A stretch of DNA of 64,000 nt from Collinsella sp. Its GTDB lineage: Bacteria; Actinomycetota; Coriobacteriia; Coriobacteriales; Coriobacteriaceae. The position numbers and the translations under genes were made by a program. Positions 44,407 through 52,019 of the stretch are shown piece by piece. Location of the stretch: NCBI GenBank assembly GCA_031296755.1, contig JAUMMZ010000058.1, forward strand, positions 1-64,000. The letters are read 5' to 3'. The notes under the pieces are model-generated. The model did no database searches, was not told where the DNA came from, and saw only the letters and a list, made by a program, of their open reading frames with translations. Numbering within the stretch: the first letter of the stretch is position 1; each line of letters begins with the position of its first letter.

Positions 44407-44465
44407 TAAGGTTAGCCTTAACTTACTGCATGATTCGTGTGTTATAGTTAGATAGCTCTAACTAT
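44407..44465 (+). promoter_or_regulatory. DtxR/IdeR-like iron box and adjacent palindrome
   Basis: TAAGGTTAGCCTTAACTTA at 44407-44425 is close to the DtxR/IdeR consensus TTAGGTTAGSCTAACCTAA. A second palindrome, ATAGTTAGA-TAGC-TCTAACTAT, occupies 44444-44465, and the first methyltransferase ATG is at 44481. Metal-dependent repression of the operon is inferred. Confidence 0.65.
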
Positions 44466-44480
44466 TTGGGGGCGATAGCC

Positions 44481-45110
44481 ATGCACGAACGCGAGGGTTT
44501 CTGGGACAAGAATGCCGGTCGGTATGACCGTTTCATGCGAAACGACCGGGCGGCGTATGAGAAGATGTATGGGCTGATCCGGCCGGTAGTGAACGCAAAA
44601 ACCGTACTGGAGGTTGTCACCGGCACGGGGCTTATCGCAAAGAGCATCGTGAATGCGGCGGCGCACATCGAGGCTACGGACGCTTCTGCAAAGATGATCC
44701 TTGAAGCAAAGCGGGACCATCAATCCGCAAAGCTGCACTTTTCCGTACAAGATATGTTCCGCCTGCCCTATGCACGGAAGTCCTTCGAAGTGGTGATCGT
44801 GTCCAACGCGCTTCACATAGTGCCGCATCCGGAAAAGGCCCTGCAAGAAATCAGGCGGGTGTTGAAGGACGACGGCGTGCTCATCGCGCCAACCTTCACC
44901 CACGCGGGGAACTCGGTTTCCGGCAAGGCAAAAGCCTTTTTCATGAGTATGGCGGGATTCCCCCTCCACAGCAGGTGGACAAGCGAGGAATACCTACGTT
45001 TCCTGCGTCAAAACGGCTGGGCGGTGCAGAAAAGCGCGGTGCTGAAGGCCTCGTTCCCGTTGACCTATGCGGAATGCACGAAATCGGAGGGGCCAGATGT
45101 CGTTCTTTGA
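44481..45110 (+). CDS. Class I SAM-dependent methyltransferase (first of three)
   Basis: A 209-residue Methyltransf_11-type enzyme: FWDKNAGRYDRFM opening, motif I TVLEVVTGTGLIAKS, motif II EATDASAKMI, and HIVPHPEKALQEIRRVLKDDG. The glycine-rich loop reads EVVTGTG rather than the usual EVGCGTG, still compatible with SAM binding. ATG at 44481 behind GGGGGCG. The second methyltransferase overlaps its 3' end by 14 bases, so they form an operon, under the iron-box-like element. The substrate is not evident; codon use is less GC-rich than the backbone, suggesting transfer from a Firmicute. Confidence 0.82.
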   Translation: MHEREGFWDKNAGRYDRFMRNDRAAYEKMYGLIRPVVNAKTVLEVVTGTGLIAKSIVNAAAHIEATDASAKMILEAKRDHQSAKLHFSVQDMFRLPYARKSFEVVIVSNALHIVPHPEKALQEIRRVLKDDGVLIAPTFTHAGNSVSGKAKAFFMSMAGFPLHSRWTSEEYLRFLRQNGWAVQKSAVLKASFPLTYAECTKSEGPDVVL

Positions 45111-45702
45111 AAACACCCGCAAGCCCGTGGGCCTCGGCGGAAAACTTATGGTTGCCATGATGAATCTGGGCCACAGCCCTGTGTCGCGGTGGGGGCTTCG
45201 ATTTCTACGACTTGCGCCAAACGCCAAGGTGCTGGATTGCGGCTGCGGAGGCGGGGCGAACATAAAACGGCTGCTGAAAAAATACCCGCATGGCATCGTC
45301 AAGGGCATCGACTATTCACCCGTCAGCGTGGAGAAGGCTAGAAAGCTCAACCGAACTGCAATTCAGGAGGGGCGTTGCGCCGTTCTGCAAGGCAGTGTGG
45401 CGGAAATGGTGTTTGAGGATAGCTACTTCGATGCTGCCACGGCCTTTGAAACCGTCTATTTTTGGCCTGATTTGCCCCGATGCTTCCGTGAGGCCTGGCG
45501 GACGCTGAAGCCAGGCGGGACAATTCTTATCTGCAACGAGAGCAATGGCGATACGGACAAGGACGAGAGGTGGACGCAGATCATCGGCGGCATGACCATC
45601 TACAAGGACATTGAATTAAAGGCATGTCTGGAGCAGGCGGGTTTTCACGAGGTGCAGATACACAAAAAGAAAAAGTGGCTCTGCGTCACGGCGCGGAAGT
45701 AG
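45097..45702 (+). CDS. Class I SAM-dependent methyltransferase (second of three)
   Basis: A 201-residue enzyme with a canonical site: VLDCGCGGGANIKRLLKKYP, VKGIDYSPVSVEKAR, ATAFETVYFWPDLPRCFREAWRTLKPGG. The start at 45097 lies behind GGAGGGG inside the first methyltransferase gene. Related by motif to the first gene but not a recent duplicate. Acts on an unknown small molecule or lipid; the clustering of three methyltransferases and the iron-type operator suggest a metallophore- or tetrapyrrole-linked step, which is inference. Confidence 0.84.
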   Translation: MSFFENTRKPVGLGGKLMVAMMNLGHSPVSRWGLRFLRLAPNAKVLDCGCGGGANIKRLLKKYPHGIVKGIDYSPVSVEKARKLNRTAIQEGRCAVLQGSVAEMVFEDSYFDAATAFETVYFWPDLPRCFREAWRTLKPGGTILICNESNGDTDKDERWTQIIGGMTIYKDIELKACLEQAGFHEVQIHKKKKWLCVTARK

Positions 45703-45740
45703 GGGTATCAAGCACGGGCATTTTTGCATCCATCCTGCAC

Positions 45741-45806
45741 ATGGCGATAGGCATGACGGTCATAGCGGCTATGCTGGCGGCAATTATGACAGTTTTTATT
45801 CACTGA
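45741..45806 (+). CDS. Possible 21-residue hydrophobic peptide
   Basis: Between two methyltransferase genes the frame reads MAIGMTVIAAMLAAIMTVFIH and stops 11 bases before the next gene. Entirely hydrophobic, like a single membrane helix; it could start somewhat further upstream (SSTGIFASILH in frame). No clear ribosome binding site, so only a candidate. Confidence 0.25.
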   Translation: MAIGMTVIAAMLAAIMTVFIH

Positions 45807-45817
45807 GGAAGAAACCT

Positions 45818-46648
45818 ATGAAATGTAAAATTGAGAAAAACACCGTGCAGGAGACGCTGATCCTCCCGCTGTATTCCCGGAAGCTGTGTACGGAGTTGTA
45901 CCCGAACCTTTACAGGGATGAAACAGCGGTTCGTCTGCTCGACCAGATCGACTACGACTTTTCAGAGGCAGAGAAAAACTACCGCAGCCTGATGCAGCGC
46001 TTTGGTGCGCTGGAGGTGGCCACACGGCAGAGTGATCTTGCTTTCGAGGTGCAGGATTACCTGAAAGGCCACCCCAATGCGGCGGTAGTCAATCTGGGCT
46101 GCGGGCTGGACAACACCGGCAGAACCTGCGACAACGGTAGATGCAAGATCTACAATCTGGACTTCCCGGATGTGATTGCCTTGCGGCAGCAGCTACTGCC
46201 CGCCGGGGATCGAGAACAAAATATCCCCTGCGACCTGAAAGACACCGCATGGTTTAGCAAAATCGATGCCTCCCGCGGGGCGGTGTTCTTTGCCTCCGGG
46301 GTGTTCTATTACTTTCTGACCCAGCAGGTCCGGGAACTGGTGCGGGGGATGGCGGACGCTTTCCCCGGCAGTGTGCTGGTCTTTGATGCTGCCAATCGGA
46401 CGGCGGTAAAGATGATCGCAAAAACATGGCTTAAGACTGCAAAAATCAAGGATGTGGGGGCATATTTTGCGGTTTCGGATGCCGCCAAGGAAATCGGCAC
46501 GTGGGACAGCCGTCTGCAGGTCACAAGTCGCGGCTATATGCTGGGCTACAACGATTTGAGAGACCCTTCTGTCAGCGGCTTTTTCCGGTTTCTCGCAAGG
46601 GTCGGTGACAACGGGATGAAAATGCAAATCGTGAAAATAAGATTTTGA
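45818..46648 (+). CDS. LCMT/TcmP-type SAM-dependent methyltransferase (third of three)
   Basis: A 276-residue enzyme of the leucine-carboxyl-methyltransferase/TcmP group: TLILPLYSRKLCTELYPNLYRD, VVNLGCGLDNTGRTC as SAM motif, YNLDFPDVIALRQQLL, and a central FFASGVFYYFLTQQVRELV. In polyketide and other secondary pathways such enzymes make methyl esters or ethers. GAGGAAGAAACC precedes the ATG. It belongs to the same iron-box-controlled cluster as the two enzymes upstream. Confidence 0.83.
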   Translation: MKCKIEKNTVQETLILPLYSRKLCTELYPNLYRDETAVRLLDQIDYDFSEAEKNYRSLMQRFGALEVATRQSDLAFEVQDYLKGHPNAAVVNLGCGLDNTGRTCDNGRCKIYNLDFPDVIALRQQLLPAGDREQNIPCDLKDTAWFSKIDASRGAVFFASGVFYYFLTQQVRELVRGMADAFPGSVLVFDAANRTAVKMIAKTWLKTAKIKDVGAYFAVSDAAKEIGTWDSRLQVTSRGYMLGYNDLRDPSVSGFFRFLARVGDNGMKMQIVKIRF

Positions 46649-46801
46649 GAGGCAAAAACGAAGCGCATTCACTTTGACGTCGAAGAAGACGGCTTTTACG
46701 GCGCATATTGGGCATGCAAGGACACGCATACAGCAGCGGGCACGGATTCAATTGAAACCGTGCCCGCTATCTGATACTATATTTTTTATCGAACGTCTGT
46801 T
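46649..46801. other. Remnant of a yjdF-type 3' region with terminator and LexA-like palindrome
   Basis: GCGGGCACGG (46736-46745) pairs with CCGTGCCCGC (46758-46767), the same hairpin design (loop with CAATTGAAA) found after the intact yjdF. CGAACGTCTGTTCT follows at 46790-46803, close to the palindrome AGAACGTATGTTCT at 53986. It directly abuts att-like core site 3. Confidence 0.65.
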
Positions 46802-47210
46802 CTATTCCCACTCGGTGGTTATAGTTTTGCCGTCTCGTCACTCCAGTTGCACCCAGTTTTCGGCGGCATCTCGAAGTGAGTGCCGCTGAATGACGCGACG
46901 TCGCGTTTCATCGGCTTCGGGGACAAAAGCTGGGACAACTTCAAAAACCATTTTCAAACTCAGAGTATTGAGTTTTTATTTTTGTCCCAAGGGGCACGGA
47001 GAGCCGCCTTTGGAGGCTCGATATCGCCGAAAACGCCCGTTTTGAAACTCAACCGCCTTTGAGCCTGCAAGCCACCAGCTTCAACAGTAAGTGAGTCGAC
47101 GCGGGTGGCTTACGAGCCGTTCACAAAACCGCAGGCCACAGGTCTTTGTCAACGATAAGCAAAGTGAATAGTCTCAGGTGGCTTGCCCATGAGTTGGCGT
47201 AAGCCTGTTT
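46802..47210. repeat. Long direct repeat, copy A, beginning with att-like core site 3
   Basis: Starts CTATTCCCACTCGGTGG and matches 51550-51955 over about 400 bases (shared blocks: CCGTC(T/C)CGTCACTCCAGTT, GGGGACAAAAGCTGGGACAA, AACGCCCGTTTTGAAACTCA, AGTCTCAGGTGGCTTGC). Non-coding; contains a large inverted segment GGGACAAAAG...TTTTTGTCCC. Together with copy B it brackets the drug-resistance-like module. Confidence 0.85.
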
Positions 47211-47325
47211 AGCAAAAGGCTAATCGGACACGACAGGCCGCCCGCATGGCGACGGCGTTTCCCGTGCGGGCACAAACAGCCCTGCGTGCCCTGTCGCGCG
47301 ATATCCCAATGCGACGTTCAGAACC

Positions 47326-47499
47326 CTACCCGCCAAGCAGCCACCTCGCGAAATTCAGCACGAGCACGCCCTCCCGGGTATGGGGCTCATGCCTCGTGCG
47401 AGTGATGAGAATCTTCGGGAATGCATCCCCGATGGATAGAATCGGCGCAATCTCCCTCTCGAGCGTCGAATCGGCGCCGATATCGTCGCTCACATACAC
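47326..47499 (-). pseudogene. C-terminal remnant of another DUF4143-type ATPase
   Basis: The minus-strand frame reads VYVSDDIGADSTLEREIAP, ILSIGDAFPKILITRTRHEP and EGVLVLNFARWLLGG-stop, the standard C-terminus of DUF4143 ATPases. Nothing of the ATPase domain is present upstream, so it is a 57-codon fragment. Confidence 0.72.
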
Positions 47500-47619
47500 T
47501 CTCCTTCCCGGTTTCTAAACCTGGAAGGCAGTATGCGCAAGGATGCGTCGAGGTGCGATCCCAGTCGTACCATGCCAGCAGAGATGTCGAGGCACATTCG
47601 TTCATGCTGCAATGCGGGC

Positions 47620-47749
47620 ATCGGAGATGAAAAACAGCCCGTCGGGTAGTCATGGGCGTGCGGGAGCCCGCATCAGTAACCTGCCTCCTCGGTTGTCCCT
47701 TCTTTGCATGGTCGTCTACATAAAGGAGGAACCAGCCATGCAGATCAGC
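47620..47749 (+). ncRNA. Orphan yjdF-type riboswitch followed by four yjdF codons
   Basis: From TGCAATGCGGGCA to the ATG at 47738 the sequence matches the leader of the intact yjdF (53353-53485), including GAGATGAAAA, GTCGGGTAGTC, a TGCGGGAGCCCGCA hairpin, CAGTAACCTGCCTCC and AAAGGAGGAACC. Similarity stops right after ATG-CAG-ATC-AGC, and no yjdF frame follows. The riboswitch is therefore detached from its gene. Confidence 0.75.
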
Positions 47750-48231
47750 ATGCTTGCCCTTCTTGGGTCACGGACCGGGGAGGCGAGGGCCTCCGTCGGG
47801 ACCGCCCCGAGCAACCGGCATATCCAAGGAATGACAAGGCTCGATCGCTGTGCTGGTCAGGATGCCGAAGCGGGCCGTCCGCCAATCGGAATGCGGGTCA
47901 GGATGCTGCAACGTGATTCCAGCTGCAGGATACGGCTCCTTTGCGGTTGCCGCAAAACCTGCTGGCAACATTCTTACTATCCGAATGATGTACGCATCCC
48001 TTGGGATCGTTTCGCCTGACCAGGGCCATCTTCAGCGCCTCATCGGCCAGCTCGGCAGGCGCCTCTTCCACGCGTAATAGCCCTGGCGGGTCACCTATGC
48101 AACCAAAGATACAAAAGGGATCGAATGGCCAGAAAGGATTGTCCTTGCCGACAGGCAATCCTTGACAAACGAGCTTCAGCCTCCTTAAAATTGCGTGGTT
48201 TGCCGAACTGAGTCAGCGAAGGAGGGGTGTC
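47750..48231. other. Degenerate region with an IS remnant and no gene
   Basis: About 480 bases of mixed remnants after the orphan riboswitch. The only recognisable coding piece is the IS3-type fragment at 47979-48071. A small hairpin AGGATTG...CAATCCT lies at about 48136-48163. Confidence 0.5.
47979..48071 (-). mobile_element. IS3-family transposase fragment
   Basis: The minus-strand frame encodes ELADEALKMALVRRNDPKG then CVHHSD, the segment around the second catalytic Asp of IS3-type OrfB proteins (EAL.MAL..R.P.G..HHSDRG). Sequence beyond HHSD no longer fits, so only about 30 codons remain. Confidence 0.6.
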
Positions 48232-48267
48232 GTGGTTGGTCTTTTCCGCACGTGGATGAGCGCCTAA
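48232..48267 (+). promoter_or_regulatory. Candidate leader peptide and attenuator of the efflux gene
   Basis: GTG at 48232, six bases after GGAGG, opens an 11-codon frame MVGLFRTWMSA-stop. The stop overlaps a stem (GCGCC at 48260 with GGCGC at 48272) and further GC-rich self-complementary sequence (AGCGGCGCTG...) ahead of the Mef-like gene at 48328. This resembles drug-induced translational or transcriptional attenuators of macrolide genes. Confidence 0.45.
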
Positions 48268-48327
48268 AAAGCGGCGCTGTTATGGCGTCGCGCTGTTTTG
48301 CACGCCATTCCACGATTGGACATAACC

Positions 48328-49614
48328 ATGATGTTTGAAACCTCTCGGCGCAGGTCTGTTTCGCTGTGCCATTCATGGCAATTTAAGATTTGTTTCGTAT
48401 GGGGCGGGGAGTTCGTGTCGACATTGACGAGCTCGATTCTCCAAATGGGTCTCATTTGGCATATCGCCCTCACGACAGAATCATCTTCCCTCCTCTCCCT
48501 GGCATCGTTAGCAGGCTTTCTGCCGATTGCTTTATTCGGAGTCCTTGCGGGCGCCGTTGTCGACAGACTGCCTTTGAAACGTGTTCTCATCGGCGCCGAC
48601 CTCTTCGTTGCCGCGGTGGGCGCCGCCTTGGCGATTGTCTCGTTGGCCGGCAGCTTACCTGCGTGGTCAATACTCATCGCCCTGTTTCTCCGCGCAGCTG
48701 GCACTTCGTTCTACACGCCGGCCTCCCAATCCCTCACGCCCCATCTCGCCCCGCCAGAGCATCTCGTTCGCCTATCGGAAGTGATGCAAGCGATTCAGTC
48801 CGCCGGATACATTCTTGGCGCCGCGCTCGCGACAGTGATTTATCCTGTGGCGGGCATTACCGCCATGATTGCCCTCGACGTGCTGGGGGCGCTTTTCGCT
48901 TCTCTAGCTGTCCTCGCCGCTCAGATAGACGCAGGAGGACTCGACGAAGCCGACCGCAGCTCGTCCTTTTCCAATAAAGTTCGAGAACTTTTCTCTGAGA
49001 TTTCGGACGGCTACAAGCTGATCAGGGGATACAGGGGGCTGTTCGCCCTTCTTTGGTGCGGGTTCGTCTTCGCTTTCGCGTTCTCCCCGCTCGCGGCATT
49101 GTTCCCAATAATGACCTTGGGACATTTTGGCGGTAGCACGGGGGATGCTGCTTTGGTGGAGGTCCTTTTCTCCGCAGGCATGCTGGCTGGGTCCGGCATT
49201 TTGGCGGCCACGGGAGGGTTCCGCAATAGGTCGCTCACCATGGTCGCCGCGATCGCCGGCTTCGGCGTCGTCGCAATCGCATCCGGATTGCTCGGCCCGT
49301 CGCTGTTCGCCGCTTTCTTACCGGCGAGCTTTCTTATGGGCGCATGCTCCCCGCTGTACGCGGGAACCCAGACTGCCCTTATGCAGGAGCAGATACCTCC
49401 TGAGTACCTAGGCCGCGTTTTTGGTCTCTATGGAACCATTATGGCGTGGGCCATGCCCATGGGCCTCGCAGCCCCCTCCGTTTTTGCGGACCTGCTCGGA
49501 GCTCCGTTGTGGTCCGTCGGTTCTGGAGCGACCATGACACTGCTTGCGTTGGCGATGCTTCTCGCTCCAAGCGTCCGAAACGTGGGGAAAAAAGATTCCG
49601 GGCAGATTCAATAG
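48328..49614 (+). CDS. Mef-like MFS drug efflux protein (DHA3 type)
   Basis: A 428-residue, about 12-helix pump resembling macrolide-efflux Mef proteins along its length: WQFKICFVWGGEFVSTLTSS, ILQMGLIWHIAL, LASLAGFLPIALFGVLAGAV, VDRLPLKRVLIGADL, RAAGTSFYTPASQSLTPHL, LFPIMTLGHFGG, and PPEYLGRVFGLYGTIMAWAM. Start is one of the adjacent ATG codons 48328 or 48331; the ribosome binding site is weak, which fits regulation by the leader. The ABC-F gene follows by 260 bases, the mef-msr arrangement seen in macrolide-resistance elements. The drug spectrum cannot be told from sequence. Confidence 0.82.
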   Translation: MMFETSRRRSVSLCHSWQFKICFVWGGEFVSTLTSSILQMGLIWHIALTTESSSLLSLASLAGFLPIALFGVLAGAVVDRLPLKRVLIGADLFVAAVGAALAIVSLAGSLPAWSILIALFLRAAGTSFYTPASQSLTPHLAPPEHLVRLSEVMQAIQSAGYILGAALATVIYPVAGITAMIALDVLGALFASLAVLAAQIDAGGLDEADRSSSFSNKVRELFSEISDGYKLIRGYRGLFALLWCGFVFAFAFSPLAALFPIMTLGHFGGSTGDAALVEVLFSAGMLAGSGILAATGGFRNRSLTMVAAIAGFGVVAIASGLLGPSLFAAFLPASFLMGACSPLYAGTQTALMQEQIPPEYLGRVFGLYGTIMAWAMPMGLAAPSVFADLLGAPLWSVGSGATMTLLALAMLLAPSVRNVGKKDSGQIQ

Positions 49615-49744
49615 CCCAAGCATTCGAAAAAAGAGGCGGCAGCCATCGGTTCGCGCGTCAGCCTTCAAGCCCTTGCGGCGACGAGGTATTGCGCCGACAT
49701 CCCACATCGCGCTCCTTATTCGCCGCCAACTATCATTTTCGGAT

Positions 49745-49783
49745 TTGCCGGCTTGCGCAAGGCCAAAACGCTCACGCCGGCAA
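49745..49783 (+). promoter_or_regulatory. Hairpin in the leader of the ABC-F gene
   Basis: TTGCCGGC (49745-49752) pairs with GCCGGCAA (49776-49783). The 260-base gap before the ABC-F start holds no convincing gene, though an in-frame upstream ATG near 49828 could add 16 residues. A regulatory leader is plausible. Confidence 0.4.
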
Positions 49784-49874
49784 TCGGGCAAAGGCGAAAA
49801 ATCGACGTGAACGATTCTTTATTGGCATGGCTGCGCTTCCAGAAAACGACAATACACAAAAGGTGGTTCAACTT

Positions 49875-51344
49875 ATGGAACTCATAGTCAAAGCTAAAGA
49901 CATCTTTTTGGAATATGCCGGCCGCGATATTCTGGACATCGAAGAATTGGAAATCTACCCCTACGATCGCATCGGCTTGGTAGGAGACAACGGTGCAGGC
50001 AAAACCAGCCTGCTAAAAATCCTGAGCGGCAATCTAACCATTGCGGACGCCGACGTCAGGCGCTTCGGCAGCATTGCCCTCATCGGCCAGCTCGACGAAC
50101 TCGACCTTGATGCGGCTCAGGACAACGGCGAGATGCTCTCCCGTCTCAACGTCGCCGAAGTGGCGCAGGAGACGATGAGCGGCGGGGAGGAAACACGCGC
50201 CAAGATTGCCTCTGCGCTCTCCCAGCATGCAAGCGCGATCTTCGCCGACGAGCCTACGAGCCACCTCGACCAAGACGGCATCCGCCTTCTCGTCGGACAA
50301 CTCAAGGCATTTGATGGGGCCCTGCTCATCGTGAGCCATGACCGTCATTTTCTCGACCAGGTGGTAGACAAGATCTGGGAGCTCAAAGACGGCGGTATTT
50401 CCGAATTCTGGGGTGACTACTCCGACTATCTGCGACAGAAAGAAGAAGAGCGCAAAGCTCAGGCGACTCGATACGAAGAGGCGATGCGCGAGCGCGATCG
50501 CCTCGAAGCCGCCATCGAAAAACAGCGGAAAAAAGCACGGCAGGTCGACGCCAAGCGGAAGGGTGCGAAAAAAAGCAACGAGTATGCAGGTCGCTTGGGG
50601 CATCAGAAAACAACCGGCACCAAGCAGAAGAAAATGCATCAGGCAGCTAAGAACATGGAGAAGCGCCTCGAAGCGCTCGAAGGGATCGAGGCCCCAGATA
50701 GCATTCGCGCCGTGCGCTTCCGCCAGAGCAAGGCCCTGGAACTGCACAGCAAATTTCCCATCTCGGCAGATGATTTCAGCTTGAGCTTCGGCAACTGCGT
50801 GCTCTATGACCACGCGAAATTCGAGATACCGCTCGGTGCCAAAGTGGCCATCACCGGTGGCAACGGCACAGGAAAGACCAGCCTGCTGAAGGCAATCGTT
50901 CGACGCGCCGACGGTATCAACATCTCTCCCAAAGCAGAGATCGGCTACTTCGAACAGACAGGTTACAAGTTCGACGCCCGCCAGTCTGTGATCTCGTTCA
51001 TGCAGAATGGTTGCGAGTACAGCATGACCGAAATTCGAGGCATCCTCGCCTCTATGGGAATCGGACCGCGCGACCTGACAAAGGACGTTGGCGTTCTCTC
51101 GGGAGGCGAAGTCATCAAGCTGCTACTCGCGAAGATGCTGCTGGGCAGATACAACATCTTGCTCATGGACGAGCCTGGAAATTACCTGGACATCAAGAGC
51201 GCCGAAGCCCTCGAGCAGATGATGAGCGCCTATGCCGGAACGATAGTGTTCGTCTCCCACGATAAGAGGCTGGTCGAGAACGTCGCAGACATTGTCTACG
51301 AAATAAAGGACACCAAGCTAGTCAAAATCTTTCAGCGCGAATAG
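49875..51344 (+). CDS. ABC-F ribosomal protection protein, Msr-like
   Basis: A 489-residue protein with two ATPase domains and no membrane segment. Domain 1 has Walker A GLVGDNGAGKTSLL, signature MSGGEETRAKIA and Walker B AIFADEPTSHLD; domain 2 has VAITGGNGTGKTSLL, LSGGEVIKLLLAKML and ILLMDEPGNYLD. Between them lies a long, charged, helical linker (about 190-290; KQRKKARQVDAKRK), the segment that reaches the ribosomal exit tunnel in antibiotic-resistance ABC-F proteins. The start at 49875 is preferred for AAAGGTGG nine bases upstream. The tandem with a Mef-like pump argues for macrolide/ketolide-type protection; ends before a good terminator. Confidence 0.85.
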   Translation: MELIVKAKDIFLEYAGRDILDIEELEIYPYDRIGLVGDNGAGKTSLLKILSGNLTIADADVRRFGSIALIGQLDELDLDAAQDNGEMLSRLNVAEVAQETMSGGEETRAKIASALSQHASAIFADEPTSHLDQDGIRLLVGQLKAFDGALLIVSHDRHFLDQVVDKIWELKDGGISEFWGDYSDYLRQKEEERKAQATRYEEAMRERDRLEAAIEKQRKKARQVDAKRKGAKKSNEYAGRLGHQKTTGTKQKKMHQAAKNMEKRLEALEGIEAPDSIRAVRFRQSKALELHSKFPISADDFSLSFGNCVLYDHAKFEIPLGAKVAITGGNGTGKTSLLKAIVRRADGINISPKAEIGYFEQTGYKFDARQSVISFMQNGCEYSMTEIRGILASMGIGPRDLTKDVGVLSGGEVIKLLLAKMLLGRYNILLMDEPGNYLDIKSAEALEQMMSAYAGTIVFVSHDKRLVENVADIVYEIKDTKLVKIFQRE

Positions 51345-51400
51345 CCCTAAATGAGCAGGAAATAATCCCCGAACGGAGACAAGGGAGTAAAACGGCAAAG

Positions 51401-51439
51401 AAAGAGCCTCCGTCCCAACGCAGGGAACGGAGGCTCTTT
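51401..51439 (+). terminator. Terminator of the Mef/ABC-F module
   Basis: AAAGAGCCTCCGT (51401-51413) pairs with 51427-51439 and is followed by TTTAATCGCTTTT. It lies 57 bases after the ABC-F stop. Confidence 0.82.
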
Positions 51440-51549
51440 AATCGCTTTTACTCATCTCCGTCGCTGGTGGCTTTGTCATGACTCTCGTACGAAACGAAAC
51501 TCAGCGGCATAGTGCGGCACTCAAAATCGCAGGTCAGAACCCTGTCGTC

Positions 51550-51955
51550 CTATTCCCACTCGATGGCGTCGGTTCTGCCGTCCCGTCACTCCAGTTACAC
51601 CCAGTTTTCGGCATCGACACGGAACGCGTGCCGCCGAATGACGCGATGTCGCGTTTCGTCGGCTTCGGGGACAAAAGCTGGGACAACCTCAAAAACTTTT
51701 TTCAAACTCAGGGCTTTGAGTTTTTGTTTTTGTCCCAAAGTGCGCGGCGGGTCGCCTTTGGAGGCTCGATGGCGCCGAAAACGCCCGTTTTGAAACTCAA
51801 CCGCCCTTTTGCCCGCAAGCCGCCAGCTGCAATCGCAAGTGAATTAACGCGGGTGGCTTGCGCGCCATTTGCAAAACCCCAGGTCGCAGGTCTTCGCCAT
51901 TCGTGAACAAAGTGAGTAGTCTCAGGTGGCTTGCTTATGAGTTGGCGAACGGGCC
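51550..51955. repeat. Long direct repeat, copy B, beginning with att-like core site 4
   Basis: Starts CTATTCCCACTCGATGGCG and matches copy A at 46802-47210 over about 400 bases with scattered differences. Non-coding. Copy B ends shortly before the Abi gene. Confidence 0.85.
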
Positions 51956-52019
51956 TTCAGGATTCAGGGCAAACATGCTGGTAGAATAGGATTCTCAAAT
52001 CAATGACAGGAGACCGAGC

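Noticed and set aside
46660..46770. Short frame RIHFDVEEDGFYGAYWACKD resembling a HicB antitoxin start
   Set aside because: It runs straight into the yjdF-type terminator hairpin and ends after about 36 codons, with no start signal; resemblance is probably chance or a tiny remnant.
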